From Rutidosis leptorrhynchoides (taxonomy: Eukaryota; Streptophyta; Magnoliopsida; Asterales; Asteraceae), in assembly GCF_046630445.1 (NCBI RefSeq), contig NC_092333.1, forward strand, positions 97,252,001-97,316,000: 64,000 nucleotides of DNA, written 5' to 3'. Numbering within the stretch: the first letter of the stretch is position 1; every line of letters starts with the position of its first letter. The translations under genes were made by a program, and so were the position numbers. This document shows, piece after piece, positions 21,487 through 34,350 of this stretch. The notes under the pieces were generated by a model. The model saw only the letters and a program-made list of their open reading frames with translations. It was not told the DNA's origin and searched no databases.

Positions 21487-24400
21487 TGTAGTGACCCGAA
21501 CTTTTCCATGTTTATATATATTAATTGAGATTGATATTTACATGATTAAATGTTTCCAACATGTTAAGCAATCAAACTTTTTAAGACTTGATTAATTGAA
21601 ATATGTTTCATATAGACAATTGACCACCCAAGTTGACCGGTGATTCACGAACGTTAAAACTTGTAAAAACTATACGATGACATATATATGGTTATATATA
21701 TAGTTAACATGTTTTTATTATAAGTATGTATCTCATTAGGTATTTTAACAATGAGGTATATACATAAAAATGAGACTATTAATTTAAGAAACTCGAAAAC
21801 GATATATATAACGATTATCGTTATAACAACGTCTTACTAGGTACATATGAATCATATTAAGATATTGATACACTTGGTTAATTATGTTAAATGATAAGTA
21901 AATATATTATTAAGTGTATTAACAATGAAATACATATGTAAAAATAAGACTACTAACTTAATGATTTCGAAACGAGACATATATGTAACGATTATCGTTG
22001 TAACGACATTTAACTGTATATACATCATACTGAGATATATTATATATCATAATATCATGATAATATAACAATTTAACATCTCATTTGTTATAATAAACAA
22101 TGGGTTAACAACATTCAACAAGATCATTAACCTAAAGGTTTCAAAACAACATTTACATGTAACGACTAACGATGACTTAACGACTCAGTTAAAATGTATA
22201 TACATGTAGTGTTTTAATATGTATTTATACACTTTTGAAAGACTTCAATACACTTATCAAAATACTTCTACTTAACAAAAATGCTTACAATTACATCCTC
22301 GTTCAGTTTCATCAACAATTCTACTCGTATGCACCCGTATTCGTACTCGTACAATACACAGCTTTTATATGTATGTACTATTGGTATATACACTCCAATG
22401 ATCAGCTCTTAGCAGCCCATGTGAGTCACCTAACACATGTGGGAACCATCATTTGGCAACTAGCATGAAATATCTCATAAAATTACAAAAATATGAGTAA
22501 TCATTCATGACTTATTTACATGAAAACAAAATTACATATCCTTTATATCTAATCCATACACCAACGACCAAAAACACCTACAAACACTTTCATTCTTCAA
22601 TTTTCTTCATCTAATTGATCTCTATCAAGTTTTATCTTCAAGTTCTAAGTGTTCTTCATAAATTCCAAAAGTTCTAGTTTCATAAAATCAAGAATACTTT
22701 CAAGTTTGCTAGCTCACTTCCAATCTTGTAAGGCGATCATCCAACCTCAAGAAATCTTTGTTTCTTACAGTAGGTTATCATTCTAATACAAGGTAATAAT
22801 CATATTCAAACTTTGGTTCAATTTCTATAACTATAACAATCTTATTTCAAGTGATGATCTTACTTGAACTTGTTTTCGTGTCATGATTCTGCTTCAAGAA
22901 CTTCGAGCCATCCAAGGATCCATTGAAGCTAGATCCATTTTTCTCTTTTCCAGTAGGTTTATCCAAGGAAATTAAGGTAGTAATGATGTTCATAACATCA
23001 TTCGATTCATACATATAAAGCTATCTTATTCGAAGGTTTAAACTTGTAATCACTAGAACATAGTTTAGTTAATTCTAAACTTGTTCGCAAACAAAAGTTA
23101 ATCCTTCTAACTTGACTTTTAAAATCAACTAAACACATGTTCTATATCTATATGATATGCTAACTTAATTATTTAAAACCTGGAAACACGAAAAACCCCG
23201 TAAAACCGGATTTACGCCGTCGTAGTAACACCGCGGGCTGTTTTGGGTTAGTTAATTAAAAACTATGATAAACTTTGATTTAAAAGTTGTTATTCTGAGA
23301 AAATGATTTTTATTATGAACATGAAACTATATCCAAAAATTATGGTTAAACTCAAAGTGGAAGTATGTTTTCTAAAATGGTCATCTAGACGTCGTTCTTT
23401 CGACTGAAATGACTACCTTTACAAAAACGACTTGTAACTTATTTTTCCGACTATAAACCTATACTTTTTCTGTTTAGATTCATAAAATAGAGTTCAATAT
23501 TAAACCATAGCAATTTGATTCACTCAAAACGGATTTAAAATGAAGAAGTTATGGGTAAAACAAGATTGGATAATTTTTCTCATTTTAGCTACGTGAAAAT
23601 TGGTAACAAATCTATTCCAACCATAACTTAATCAACTTGTATTGTATATTATGTAATCTTGAGATACCATAGACACGTATACAATGTTTCGACCTATCAT
23701 GTCGACACATCTATATATATTTCGGAACAACCATAGACACTCTATATGTGAATGTTGGAGTTAGCTATACAGGGTTGAGGTTGATTCCAAAATATATATA
23801 GTTTGAGTTGTGATCAATACTGAGATACGTATACACTGGGTCGTGGATTGATTCAAGATAATATTTATCGATTTATTTCTGTACATCTAACTGTGGACAA
23901 CTAGTTATAGGTTACTAACGAGGACAGCTGACTTAATAAACTTAAAACATCAAAATATATTAAAAGTGTTGTAAATATATTTTGAACATACTTTAATATA
24001 TATGTATATATTGTTATAGGTTCGTGAATCAACAGTGGCCAAGTCTTACTTCCCGACGAAGTAAAAATCTGTGAAAGTGAGTTATAGTCCCACTTTTAAA
24101 ATCTAATATTTTTGGGATGAGAATACATGCAGGTTTTATAAATGATTTACAAAATAGACACAAGTACGTGAAACTACATTCTATGGTTGAATTATCGAAA
24201 TCGAATATGCCCCTTTTTATTAAGTCTGGTAATCTAAGAATTAGGGAACAGACACCCTAATTGACGCGAATCCTAAAGATAGATCTATTGGGCCTAACAA
24301 ACCCCATCCAAAGTACCGGATGCTTTAGTACTTCGAAATTTATATCATATCCGAAGGGTGTCCCGGAATGATGGGGATATTCTTATATATGCATCTTGTT

Positions 24401-24910
24401 ATTGTCGGTTACCAGGTGTTCACCATATGAATGATTTTTATCTCTATGTATGGGATGTGTATTGAAATATGAAATCTTGTGGTCTATTGTTACGATTTGA
24501 TATATATAGGTTAAACCTATAACTCACCAACATTTTTGTTGACGTTTAAAGCATGTTTATTCTCAGGTGAATATTAAGAGCTTCCGCTGTTGCATACTAA
24601 AATAAGGACAAGATTTGGAGTCCATGTTTGTATGATATTGTGTAAAAACTGCATTCAAGAAACTGATTTCGATGTAACATATTTGTATTGTAAACCATTA
24701 TGTAATGGTCGTGTGTAAACAGGATATTTTAGATTATCATTATTTGATAATCTACGTAAAGCTTTTTAAACCTTTATTTATGAAATAAAGGTTATGGTTT
24801 GTTTTAAAAATGAATGCAGTCTTTGAAAAACGTCTCATATAGAGGTCAAAACCTCGCAACGAAATCAATTAATATGGAACGTTTTTAATCAATAAGAACG
24901 GGACATTTCA
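21487..24910 (+). repeat. GyB 3' LTR (3424 bp)
   Basis: It aligns without gaps to 11477-14900 at a constant offset of 10010. Differences noted include 21537, 22568, 22625, 22734, 23170, 23196, 23329, 23501, 24251 and 24888. The change at 22734 turns a donor-like GT of the 5' copy into GC. It is followed by the duplication TTGAC. Confidence 0.95.
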
Positions 24911-24915
24911 TTGAC

Positions 24916-25991
24916 CCTGTGTCTGTTTACCTTAAATGTATCACCTTTCGCATTCCTTAATTCCACCGTTCCATATGGAAAAACATTGTTAACAACAAAT
25001 GGTTCCATCCATCGGGACTTGAGTTTTCCACGGAAAAGTTTAAATCGTGAGTTGAATAACAAAACACGATCACCCTCTTTTAAATCTGTTGGATTCTTAA
25101 GACGGTTATCGTGCCAAACTTTGGTCTTTTCCTTGTATATGAGTGAGTTTTCATAGGCGTTATGTCTCAACTCATCCAACTCACTAAGTTGGTTTAAACG
25201 AAGGTTTCCCGCTTCTTCATGATCGAGATTACATGTCTTAAGAGCCCAATGTGATTTGTGCTCTATCTCCAAAGGGAGATGACATGCCTTCCCATAGACT
25301 AGGCGGTAAGGTGTGGTTCCAATAGGTGTTTTGTAGGCCGTGCGAAAAGCCCACAATGCATCATTTAACTTAACAGACCACTCTTTTGGATTTGCATCAA
25401 CGGTCTTTTCAAGTATGCATTTTAAAGATCGATTGGTATTCTCCACCTGCGCACTTGTTTGGGGATGATAAGATGTTGAAATTCTCCATATCTTTTCAAC
25501 ACCTTTTCTAATTTCTTATTGCAAAAGTGGGTGCCTCGGTCACTGATAAGGGCTTTTGGTTTGCCAAACCTTGAGAAAAGTTCCATCAAAAAGGTTACTA
25601 CAACTCGGCCTTCATTTGTTGGGAGAGGTTTTGCCTCCGCCCATTTTGAAACATAGTCTATGGCAACCAGTATGTAGAGATAAGAATGAGACTTTGGAAA
25701 GAGCCCCATAAAGTCAATTCCCCAAACATCGAACACCTCGCATACTTGGATGCTTTGTTGAGGAATTTCATCATGTTTAGTGATTTGACCGGCCCGTTGG
25801 TACACGTCACAAGCTTTACAAACGGCGTGGGCATCTTTGAATATTGTTGGCCAATAGAATCCGGCCTCGTAAACTTTCCTCCCCGTAATTTGGGGACCCA
25901 AGTGCCCACCCGTTGGACCAAGGTGACAATAAAGAAGAATTTGCGTGCATTCCTTCCCCGAAACGCACCTGCGAATAACTCCATCTGCACA
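24916..25991 (-). pseudogene. Athila integrase, frameshifted
   Basis: Minus-strand frame with the zinc-binding region (HLGPTGGH upstream, [12 protein letters not shown]), core motifs [22 protein letters not shown] and [24 protein letters not shown] one-base loss near 25450-25470 shifts the frame just before [13 protein letters not shown]. The rest continues as a second frame with LNDALWAFRTAYKTPIGTTPY and the C-terminal GDRVLLFNSRF...SRWMEPF. A TGA at 25992-25994 separates it from RNase H. GyB cuts the frame at 24915/24916. Confidence 0.92.
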
Positions 25992-27140
25992 TCACCTAAA
26001 TAGATAAGGGTCTTCCCAAAAATAGTATTTTAGGTCACTAAAGAATTTCTTCCTTTTCTGATGTGACCAACCAGTTTCTAGGTACCCTCCAATAATGTAA
26101 TTGGCAAAATCAACATACCACGGGTCTTCCACCTTCTCTATTAGCATGAGGTATTCATCGGGAAAATCATATTTAATACTCGATTCATGGAGTACTTCAA
26201 GATTGGGATTTTCAAGTCTAGAAAGATGGTTAGCCGCGAGATTTTCGGCACCTTTCTTGTCCTTAATCTCAATATCAAATTCTTCCAAGAGCAAGACCCA
26301 TCTTAGTAATCGAGGTTTGGCATCCAGCTTAGAGAAAAGGTATTTTAATGCCGAATGATCAGTGAAGACAATTGTCTTCGATAGGACAAGATATGATCGA
26401 AATTTGTCAAAAGAAAAGACGATAGCAAGGATCTCTTTTTCCATTGTTGTGTAGTTTAATTGGGCTCCTTGTAAAGTCTTGCTTGCATAATAAATGGGTT
26501 GAAAACTTTTCTCAACCCGTTGGCCCAAAACTGAACCAACTGCAAAATCCGATGCATCACACATTAGCTCGAATGGTAATGACCAATTTAGAGCTATGAT
26601 TATTGATGCGTTAACAAGTTTTTGTTTTAAAATGTTGAATGCCTTAGTGTATTCACTTGTGAAGACAAAGGGTGCGTCTTTTTCGAGAAGTTTATTTAAT
26701 GGCGTTGCAATTTTTGAAAAATCTTTAATAAATAGCCGGTAAAACCCGGCATGCCCAAGAAAACTTCTCACACCCTTCACATTTGAAGGAGGTGGAAGGT
26801 TGGCAATGACGTCAACCTTTGCTGGATCCACCTGAATACCAACACTTGATATTTTGTGCCCCAAGACAATTCCTTCTTTACCCATAAAGTGGTATTTCTC
26901 CCAATTTAGCACTAAGTTTGATTTCTCACACCTTTTTAGCATTTTCTCCAAATTTAGAAGGCATGAATCGAAAGTGTCACCGAAGACTGAAAAGTCATCC
27001 ATGAACACCTCCATGCAATCTTCAATCATATCATAGAAAATGGCCATCATGCACCTTTGGAATGTTGCAGGAGCATTACATAGACCAAAGGGCATTCGGC
27101 GGTATGAAAAGGTGCCATAGGGACACGTGAAGGTAGTCTT
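25992..27140 (-). pseudogene. Athila reverse transcriptase (palm) and RNase H
   Basis: Minus-strand frame continuing RT after a TAA at 27141-27143. It has RRMPFGLCNAPATFQRCM, catalytic FMDD, the FLGHAGFYRLFIKDFSKIA region and RNase H with CDASDFAVGSVLGQR and FTDHSALKYLFSKLDAKPRL. Motifs are intact within the segment, but it is bounded by stops on both sides (27141 and 25992). The second fits CGA to TGA decay. Confidence 0.93.
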
Positions 27141-29732
27141 TTATTGATCCTCGGGGGAGATGGGAATTTGAAAGTACCCCGAAAAACCATCTAGGAAACA
27201 ATAAAAGCTATTTCCCGCTAGTCTCTCTAACATTTGATCAATGAATGGTAGCGGAAAATGGTCTTTTCTAGTGGAATCGTTTAACTTACGATAGTCAATA
27301 CAAACTCGCCACCCCGTAACAGTTCGTTTAGTGATAAGCTCGTCTTTATCATTGGTGGTAACAGTTATACCACCCTTTTTAGGAACACAATGGACCGAGC
27401 TTATCCATGGACTGTCTGAGATTGGGTAGATTAGACCTGTATCTAGCAATTTAATGATCTCCTTCTTGACAACATCTTGCATATGAGGATTTAGCCTTCT
27501 TTGACGTTGCACCACTGGTTTGGAATTTTCTTCCATTAAGATCTTGTGAGTGCAATAAGAAGGACTAATTCCTTTTATATCATGAATTTTCCATGCAATG
27601 GCCGGTTTGTGCACATGTAACAAGGAAACAAGACATTCTTTTTCATGTTTAGAAAGAAGTAAGGAAATAATTACCGAAAGCTTCGAATCCTCCTGAAGGA
27701 AAGCGTACTCAAGATGATCAGGGAGCGGCTTAAGCTCCAAAATTGGAGGTTCCTCAATTAAGGGCTTACTCCTGTACTTGCTATCCTTGTTCAGTTGTTC
27801 TAACTCCTCCTCAGTTGGTTCATACCCATTTTCGATTAATGTAGCCATCACATCCATTTCTTCTTCAGGAAATTCTTCATCTCCACTCGCCAAATTGTAT
27901 GTACATGTTTCATCCGATTTGGGAAATTCCTGCAAGAACTCATAATGCGAATCTATGCTTTGCATAAAATAACAAGTATCATCTAAAGATTCAGGATATT
28001 TTAATGACTTGTCAATTGCAAAAGTCGCACTAGCTTCACCAATTCTAAGGGTCAACTGCTGATCATAAACATCAATGACACATCTAGCAGTATTTAAAAA
28101 TGGTCGACCCAAAATAATTGGTATTCTGTCATCAACTTCCATGTCTAAAAGCACAAAGTCTGCCGGAAAAATCAGATTCTCGGTCTTAACTAACATATTC
28201 TCTATTATTCCTCGAGGGAATTTTATAGAGCGATCAGCTAGTTGAATAGCCATTCGTGTGGTTTTGAGTTCCCCAGCGGCTAATTTAAGGTAAATCGAAT
28301 AGGGCATCAAATTGATACTAGCCCCCAAATCGGCTAATGCCCTCATATAATCAAGGTCACCCATTAGACATGGAATAGTGAAACAACCCAGATCTTGAAG
28401 CTTTTCGGGAAGTGTATTGGACACCAGCGCTGAACATCTAGCATTTAAAGTGACCGATGACACGCTTTCCATCTTCTTTCGGTTGGTGAGCAAGTCCTTC
28501 AAGAATCGAGCATATTTAGGCATTCCTTCAATAACATCAATAAAAGGTAAATTTACGTTAACTTTCTTGATGAGCTCCATGAATCTTGATTTTTCTTCCT
28601 CGAGCTTCTCCAATCTTTGTTTTCTTGGGAATGGGAGTGGTGGTTGATACGCTTTAACAACCAGTTTGACTCGCACCGTGTCTTCTTGACAGTCTGTGTG
28701 CTCATTGTCAATACTTTCAACCACATTTTCCGGCTCCTTCTCCTTCTCCGGTTCATTTACACTACCTGGTTCATTCTCTTTCATTAATGGAACACGAAAG
28801 TCAAAGACTTCTGGAATTCTTGGTGGATCATAGGTTACCCCACTTCTGGTGGTGATAGCTTTTGCTTGCTCATTTCGGGGATTAGATAGCGTATTTCTTG
28901 GCAATTCCCTCGGTTTTCTTTCGCTTAATAATTTAGCAAGATTACTCATCTGTTGTTCCAATACTTGAATGGAAGATTGTTGGTTTCTAAATTGTTGCTC
29001 ATTCTTCTCATTCATTTTTCTTATATTGGTAACAAGTTGAGTTTGCGATGCAATTATCTTCTCCAACAAAATCTCCATATTTGACTTTTTCTCTTCATGT
29101 TGGGGTTTTTGATAAAAACCCGGAGTTTGTTGTTGGAACCCACTACTTGACCCTTGTTGGAAATTCGAATTTTGACCTTGAGGGTTGTAAGGGTTATTGA
29201 AGTTTCGGTTAAATTGGGCTCTTCCTTGAAATTGGTTATTATTCCTTTGGCTTATGAAACCCACTTCTTCTTTCTGAGCCATTGTCAAACCTGCATCACA
29301 ATCTTTTCCTAAATGTAAACCACCACAGTATTCACACCCCTCCTTCGTTCCATGGATTTCCTTGGTAATCTTTTCCATGTTTCGAGCAACACCATCTATC
29401 TTCACGCTAAGAGAACCAATGTCATCATAAGCACCGGCGCTTGAGACTTGAGCATGATGGGTCATGGGTCTTTCTTGATGCCATTCATGAGAATATTCGG
29501 CTTGCTTTTCGATTATCTCATAAGCGTCTTACTCAGTTTTGTCCATGAGTGAACCTCCTGCCGCTTGATCAATTGAAATTCGGGTTGCAACATCACAACC
29601 CTTGTAAAAGATTTGAACTTTTTGGAAGGTATCCAAACCATGGTTTGGACAACCTCTTAGCATTTTGGAAAATCGATTCCATGCTTCATACAAGGTTTCC
29701 ATCGGCATTTGAAAAAATTGGGTAATTTCTTG
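27141..29732 (-). pseudogene. Athila gag C-terminus, protease and RT fingers
   Basis: Minus-strand frame with one in-frame TAA near 29530. It carries a zinc-knuckle-like GCEYCGGLHLGKDCD, a Gln/Asn-rich stretch, the retropepsin-like ALADLGASINLMPYSIY with ILGRPFLNTARCVID, and the RT start (RRLNPHMQDVVKKEIIKLLD, DSPWISSVHCVPKKGG, VCIDYRKLN). The stop at 27141 cuts RT in its palm. This large continuous frame identifies the family as Athila-like. Confidence 0.93.
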
Positions 29733-30335
29733 TTAGAGTCTCGCGGACTTAGAAGCTGGAAAATATTTCTTAAGAAATTTTTCCAACATACCATCCCAAG
29801 TTTCTATCGTAGCCTCGGGCAATGAATCCAACCAACTCCGTGCTTCCCCGTGGAGTGTCCATGGGAAAAGTCTTAAAAATATGGCTTGATCAGTGCCTGG
29901 TTGAAGCTTGAATAGAAGACATATCTCTTGAAAAAGTTGAATATGTTCATTTGCATCTTCATTCAGACCACCACCAAATTGACATCTGTTGTTAATCACT
30001 TGGAGAATAGGTCCTTTTATTTCAAATTTTGCTTCACCTGTGGGCGGAGTAATTGCACTTCCTTTTCCGGTTCGGGTTGCCTTCATCTTGGCCGCCATTA
30101 ATTGTCTTGGTACCACCGGTCTTGCCTCTCCTTCCATTTCAAAATTTGGAGGATGAACGGGTTCACCAAATTCAGAATATCTTGGCTTGGTTGTACTTGA
30201 TTCTGAATCAAAAGTTTCTTGTTTTGATGAAGATTCAAAAAGTTCAAGTACTTCTTTTGGGATTCTACCAAGCTTTCTATCAGGTTCTGTAAGCGGTGTA
30301 AGTAATGGAGAATCTGAACTTCGGGTATGTGGCAT
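29733..30335 (-). pseudogene. Athila gag N-terminal region
   Basis: The frame starts at ATG 30333-30335 (MPHTRSSDSPLLTPL). It contains the plant retrotransposon gag core (FEIKGPILQVINNRCQFGG, DANEHIQLFQEICLLFKL, AIFLRLFPWTLHGEARSWLDSLP, FLKKYFP). A TAA at 29733-29735 truncates it. The same frame continues beyond with MPMETLYEAWNRFSKMLRGC, so it was once one polyprotein. Confidence 0.93.
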
Positions 30336-30513
30336 ATGCAACCTAAAATCTGTCAATCACACAACTAACAAAACTATTAAACGCACTGATTCTATAAGTT
30401 TAAAAATCAAAGGCTATTAATAATTTAAAAAAAATTAAGAAACTACTTAATCACAGATTAGTTAATAATTCTATTTTGACACAAAACTATCCCCGGCAGC
30501 GGCGCCAAAAACT
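30336..30513 (-). promoter_or_regulatory. Athila leader and tRNA-Asp primer-binding site
   Basis: The minus strand reads TGGCGCCGCTGCCGGGG at 30507-30491, six bases from the LTR end. It is complementary to the 3' end of tRNA-Asp with about one mismatch. The leader to the gag ATG is about 155 bases. Confidence 0.88.
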
Positions 30514-32303
30514 TGATGTGCAGAACGTGGTATATAAATTATTGTATGAAATAGTATGGGAAAATACCGACTAAAGATTACTACACACTAACGGGCAGTG
30601 TACCCGATCATGTAGTAGTATAGTAAATGGTAAAATCCGTGTATCGTTCCAAAGACAATATCTAAGTCAAATTAAGATCATAAACTAAATTGTGATTAAC
30701 TAAGAAAATTACAGTTACAAGATATTTTGGTTTGCCCTTTTACGATGGGCGAATCAAATGATGAATAAGATTAAAAGACAATATTTTTGGTATTTTAAGT
30801 TTATGAAAGTAAAAAGATAGTTTTGATATCAAATTAAGGAAATATGTTCATCTAGACTTTTTACCCTTAATGTTGAATGTTATTTAGGATTAAGATCGGA
30901 TTGATTGGTTATGCACGAGAACTAATTAATTGGTTCACCAAGAGTAGTCTTGCACAAACACTCAAACGGGATTACACGATGCAAGTGATGTTCTTGTCAT
31001 CTAAGACCTCCTATTTGTAATCAACTAATTCAACTAGTTTGAAGACTTGAAGAATGATCAAGTCAATGGTGTGTTGTACATGATCCACTCCTATATCAAC
31101 TAAAGGTTTAACTTAGTTCATTCCCCTGGTCCGGTTAAATGCTCAATTCACCCAACCCAAGTAATTAACTAAGTGATATAATAAGATCCCTATAAACGTC
31201 ACTAGATAAGGTAAATCACTAACACATGTTAATTAATTGAACTAGGTAGTTGAAAGTGTATGTAACATATTCTAAGGAATTAGCCATTCTCCTAAACGAT
31301 TACACATACTAATTAAGCTATTCCAAAGTATCTACAAGAGTCGTTCTTACATCCTTATGTAAATTAACCATTTGAACTCAACTTATCCCTTTTGATAAAA
31401 TACGGATAAACACATGTCACTAGGTGTAAATCAATACATTAATTTAACAAGATGATGTTTCTTAATCAAATGAACATATCAACTAGTTGAATCGGAAGGA
31501 TTAAACTTAATAAGAATGGTTCTTGTATTCAAACATCAAACTATCGTGCATAATAACAATCAATCAATAGTAAACATTCAACATTTTGGTTATTTATCTA
31601 GATGAACATAAAATGGACTAGCCAAAAATCATGCTTGAAAACTTAAACAAAACAGTAACAAAGATAGAATTCATTTTGACCTTTTAGGAGTAATCTTGGA
31701 TGAAGCTCTTGAATGATCCTTGATTCTTCAATGATTTGAGTGCATAGATGCACTTTGATAAGCCCAAGAATTACTTTGATTCGTATGTTTTTGTCTCCGA
31801 ACAGAAAGGAAACTGGTGCCCTTTGAAATGAAGCTGGACATGGAATTAAATAGGCTGACAGTGGTTGAAAAGCACTGTGCGCGGCGCTCACAGTAAGGGT
31901 GCACAGAGTGCACTCTTACCTACTTCACTTTGACTTTACAGCTAACAATCGCACCCTCATTTTGACTTGTGCGCGGCAGGGGTGCGCGGCGCGCTCAATT
32001 GTGAGTGGCGCGCATAGGTGAATTTTGCACGGGGCGCACGCTGGTTTTCATTTTACAAGATTTCTGATCAAATTACACTTGCGCGGAGGGGTGCGCGGTT
32101 ACTGTGCGCGGCGCGTACAGCCTGTTTTTGGATTTCTGAGCTGTTTCATCTTCATTCTAGCATATTTCTTCAAGTTTATCATGATTATGGACTGAATTAC
32201 AATGATAATGAAATATGAACGTAAAATCTAAGTTTACATACGAAATGAACATCAAATGAACTTGATATTATGACTAAAGATATGACTAATTTGAGTAATC
32301 TCA
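30514..32303 (-). repeat. Athila 5' LTR (1790 bp)
   Basis: Pairs with 5303-7104. On the minus strand it starts TGAGATTACTC and ends ACATCA. A CpG-rich palindrome cluster (31876-32125) precedes a TATA-like TATTTAA (minus strand of 31846-31852). The right flank TATGG is sequence of the family X LTR. Confidence 0.9.
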
Positions 32304-32395
32304 TATGGTGCGGGTGAGCGGGAGGTCGCGGGTTCGAGCCCGGTCCGGGGCAGTTTTTTTTACAAGCTTGTTTGGAAGGTAGTTATTGTTACAAA

Positions 32396-32396
32396 A

Positions 32397-32438
<42 letters not shown>

Positions 32439-32475
32439 GTTAATATTATTATTGTTATAATTATTATCATTATTA
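32396..32475. repeat. (ATT)n microsatellite
   Basis: A run of about 14 ATT units grades into mixed ATT/GTT repeats up to about 33000. The Asn-rich or Ile-rich frames in it are not genes. Confidence 0.9.
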
Positions 32476-33248
32476 TTATCATTATTTTGATTATTATTAT
32501 TATTATTAGTATTATCATTACTAGTATTATTAATTAACACTTATTATTATTAGTATGATTATTACTACTAAATATTATCTTTATTTTCATTATTAGATAT
32601 TGATATTATTACAAGTAATATAATTATTATTATGATTAATGCTAAAATAAATATTAAGTATCATTCATTATTATTATTATGATTATAATTAAAATTAAAA
32701 TTTATATTAATATTATTAAAAATATGATTTTTACCATTTTTATTTCTATTAGAATAAGTATCATTATCATGATTATTATTATTATGAAAATAATAAAATT
32801 TATTATTATTGTCAGTAACATATGTATTATTATAAATATTATCATTATTATTAACATGATTATCATTATTAAAATAGTTATTATTATTATCATTACGATT
32901 ATTTTTTTTTACTAAAATTATTACTTTGTTTTCATTAAAATTATCATTATTATTATTATCAGCATTATCTGTATCAATATTACTAAAAATAATTACGTTT
33001 ATGAAAATAAAAATTTTAAAGATATTCTTAAGGTTGTATGTATGTTTTAATCATATTAACAAAGTTTTTTTTTTTTTTTGGAAAGGCAAATATTATTAAA
33101 ACAAACGAACGTACACAAAGGATGATTCTTACAAGCACGAATCACCCACCCGAGAAGAATTAATGGGATGTTAACAAAGTTTATATAAATATTCATATAT
33201 AACATGTTAAGTATTATTATTAAAATACTAATCAAATACATATTAATA

Positions 33249-33373
<125 letters not shown>

Positions 33374-34345
33374 CATTTTGAATATATACACAAACTAAAT
33401 AAGTATAGTATAAAATTTAAGATATAATATATAAACTTGTTCGACTACGACTATATATTTTAATAAATATACAAATGATATAGGTTCATGAATCCGAGGC
33501 CAACCTTACATTGTTCAGTTCCGTCGTATGAATATTTTTACTACAAAATATTGGATTGTGGGTTTCATTTGCTCCCTTTTTAAATGCTTTTGCAATATAT
33601 ATTTTTGGGACTGAGAATACATGCGCTGCTTTTATAAATATTTGACGAAATAGACACAAGTAATCGAAACTACATTCTATGGTTGAATTGTTATACCGGA
33701 TATCGCCCTTGTTGAACTTGGTAGCCTAAGAATTGGTGTTTATTATAATTGCCACCAATTGACACGAATCCTAAAGATAGATCTATAGGCTTTGACACGC
33801 CCCAGTCAGAGAATTTGAACAGCTTTAGTACTTCGATGTTTATATGTTTAGGGATATTCTAGATGCATTTTTTTAATGTCGGTTACCAGGTGTTCAATCC
33901 ATATGAATGAATTTTAAACACTTGTGAGTGTATGATTATTGAATGAAATCTTGTGGTCTATTAAAATGATGGAAAAGATTGTTTATGATAAACTAATGAA
34001 CTCACCAATCTTTTGGTTGACACTTTTAAGCTTGTTTATTCTCAGGTATGAAAGAAATCTTCCGCTGTGCATTTGCTCATATTAGAGATATTACTTGGAG
34101 TCATTCATGACATATTTTAAAAGACGTTGCATTCGAGTCGTCGAGTTCATCAAGATTATTACTAAGTCAATTATAGTTGGATATATTATGAAATGGTATG
34201 CATGCCGTCAATTTTCGATATAATGAAAGTTTGTCTTTTAAAAACGAATGCAATGTTTGTAAAATGTATCATATAGAGGTCAAGTACCTCGCGATGTAAC
34301 CAAATGTAATGTATTCGTCCAGATGGATTAGGATGGGTCATTAAA

Positions 34346-34350
34346 CCTTA
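34346..34350. other. Target-site duplication CCTTA, right copy
   Basis: Matches 5111-5115 and closes the family X solo LTR insertion. Confidence 0.75.

Larger units (their letters stand above)
11477..24910 (+). mobile_element. GyB: young, intact Ty3/gypsy element with two accessory ORFs
   Basis: The element is 13434 bp with two 3424-bp LTRs and perfect TTGAC duplications. A reading by eye finds about ten base differences between the LTRs and no length difference. The order is LTR, Met-tRNA-type primer site, acidic ORF, F-box ORF, gag-pol with chromodomain-like tail, hairpin and polypurine region, LTR. All three ORFs are open. LTR length and pol organisation suggest the Tekay/Del chromovirus clade; this is recollection. 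It looks capable of autonomous transposition, or was so recently. Confidence 0.95.
5224..32303 (-). mobile_element. Ath: Athila-type Ty3/gypsy element, disrupted by GyB
   Basis: On the minus strand the order is 5' LTR (32303-30514), tRNA-Asp primer site, gag, protease, RT, RNase H, integrase, spacer, a third ORF, noncoding sequence, polypurine tract and 3' LTR (7104-5303). A chromovirus-like element (GyB) occupies 11477-24910. Without that insert the interior is about 10 kb with about 1.8 kb LTRs, normal for Athila. There is no matching 5-bp duplication: TATGG follows the right end, but extra Athila leader sits at the left. Pol carries stops and a frameshift, so the copy is dead. Confidence 0.9.

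Noticed and set aside
32306..32360. Possible tRNA gene
   Set aside because: Only a T-arm-like GGTTCGAGCCC is present. No acceptor stem, D arm or anticodon arm can be formed.
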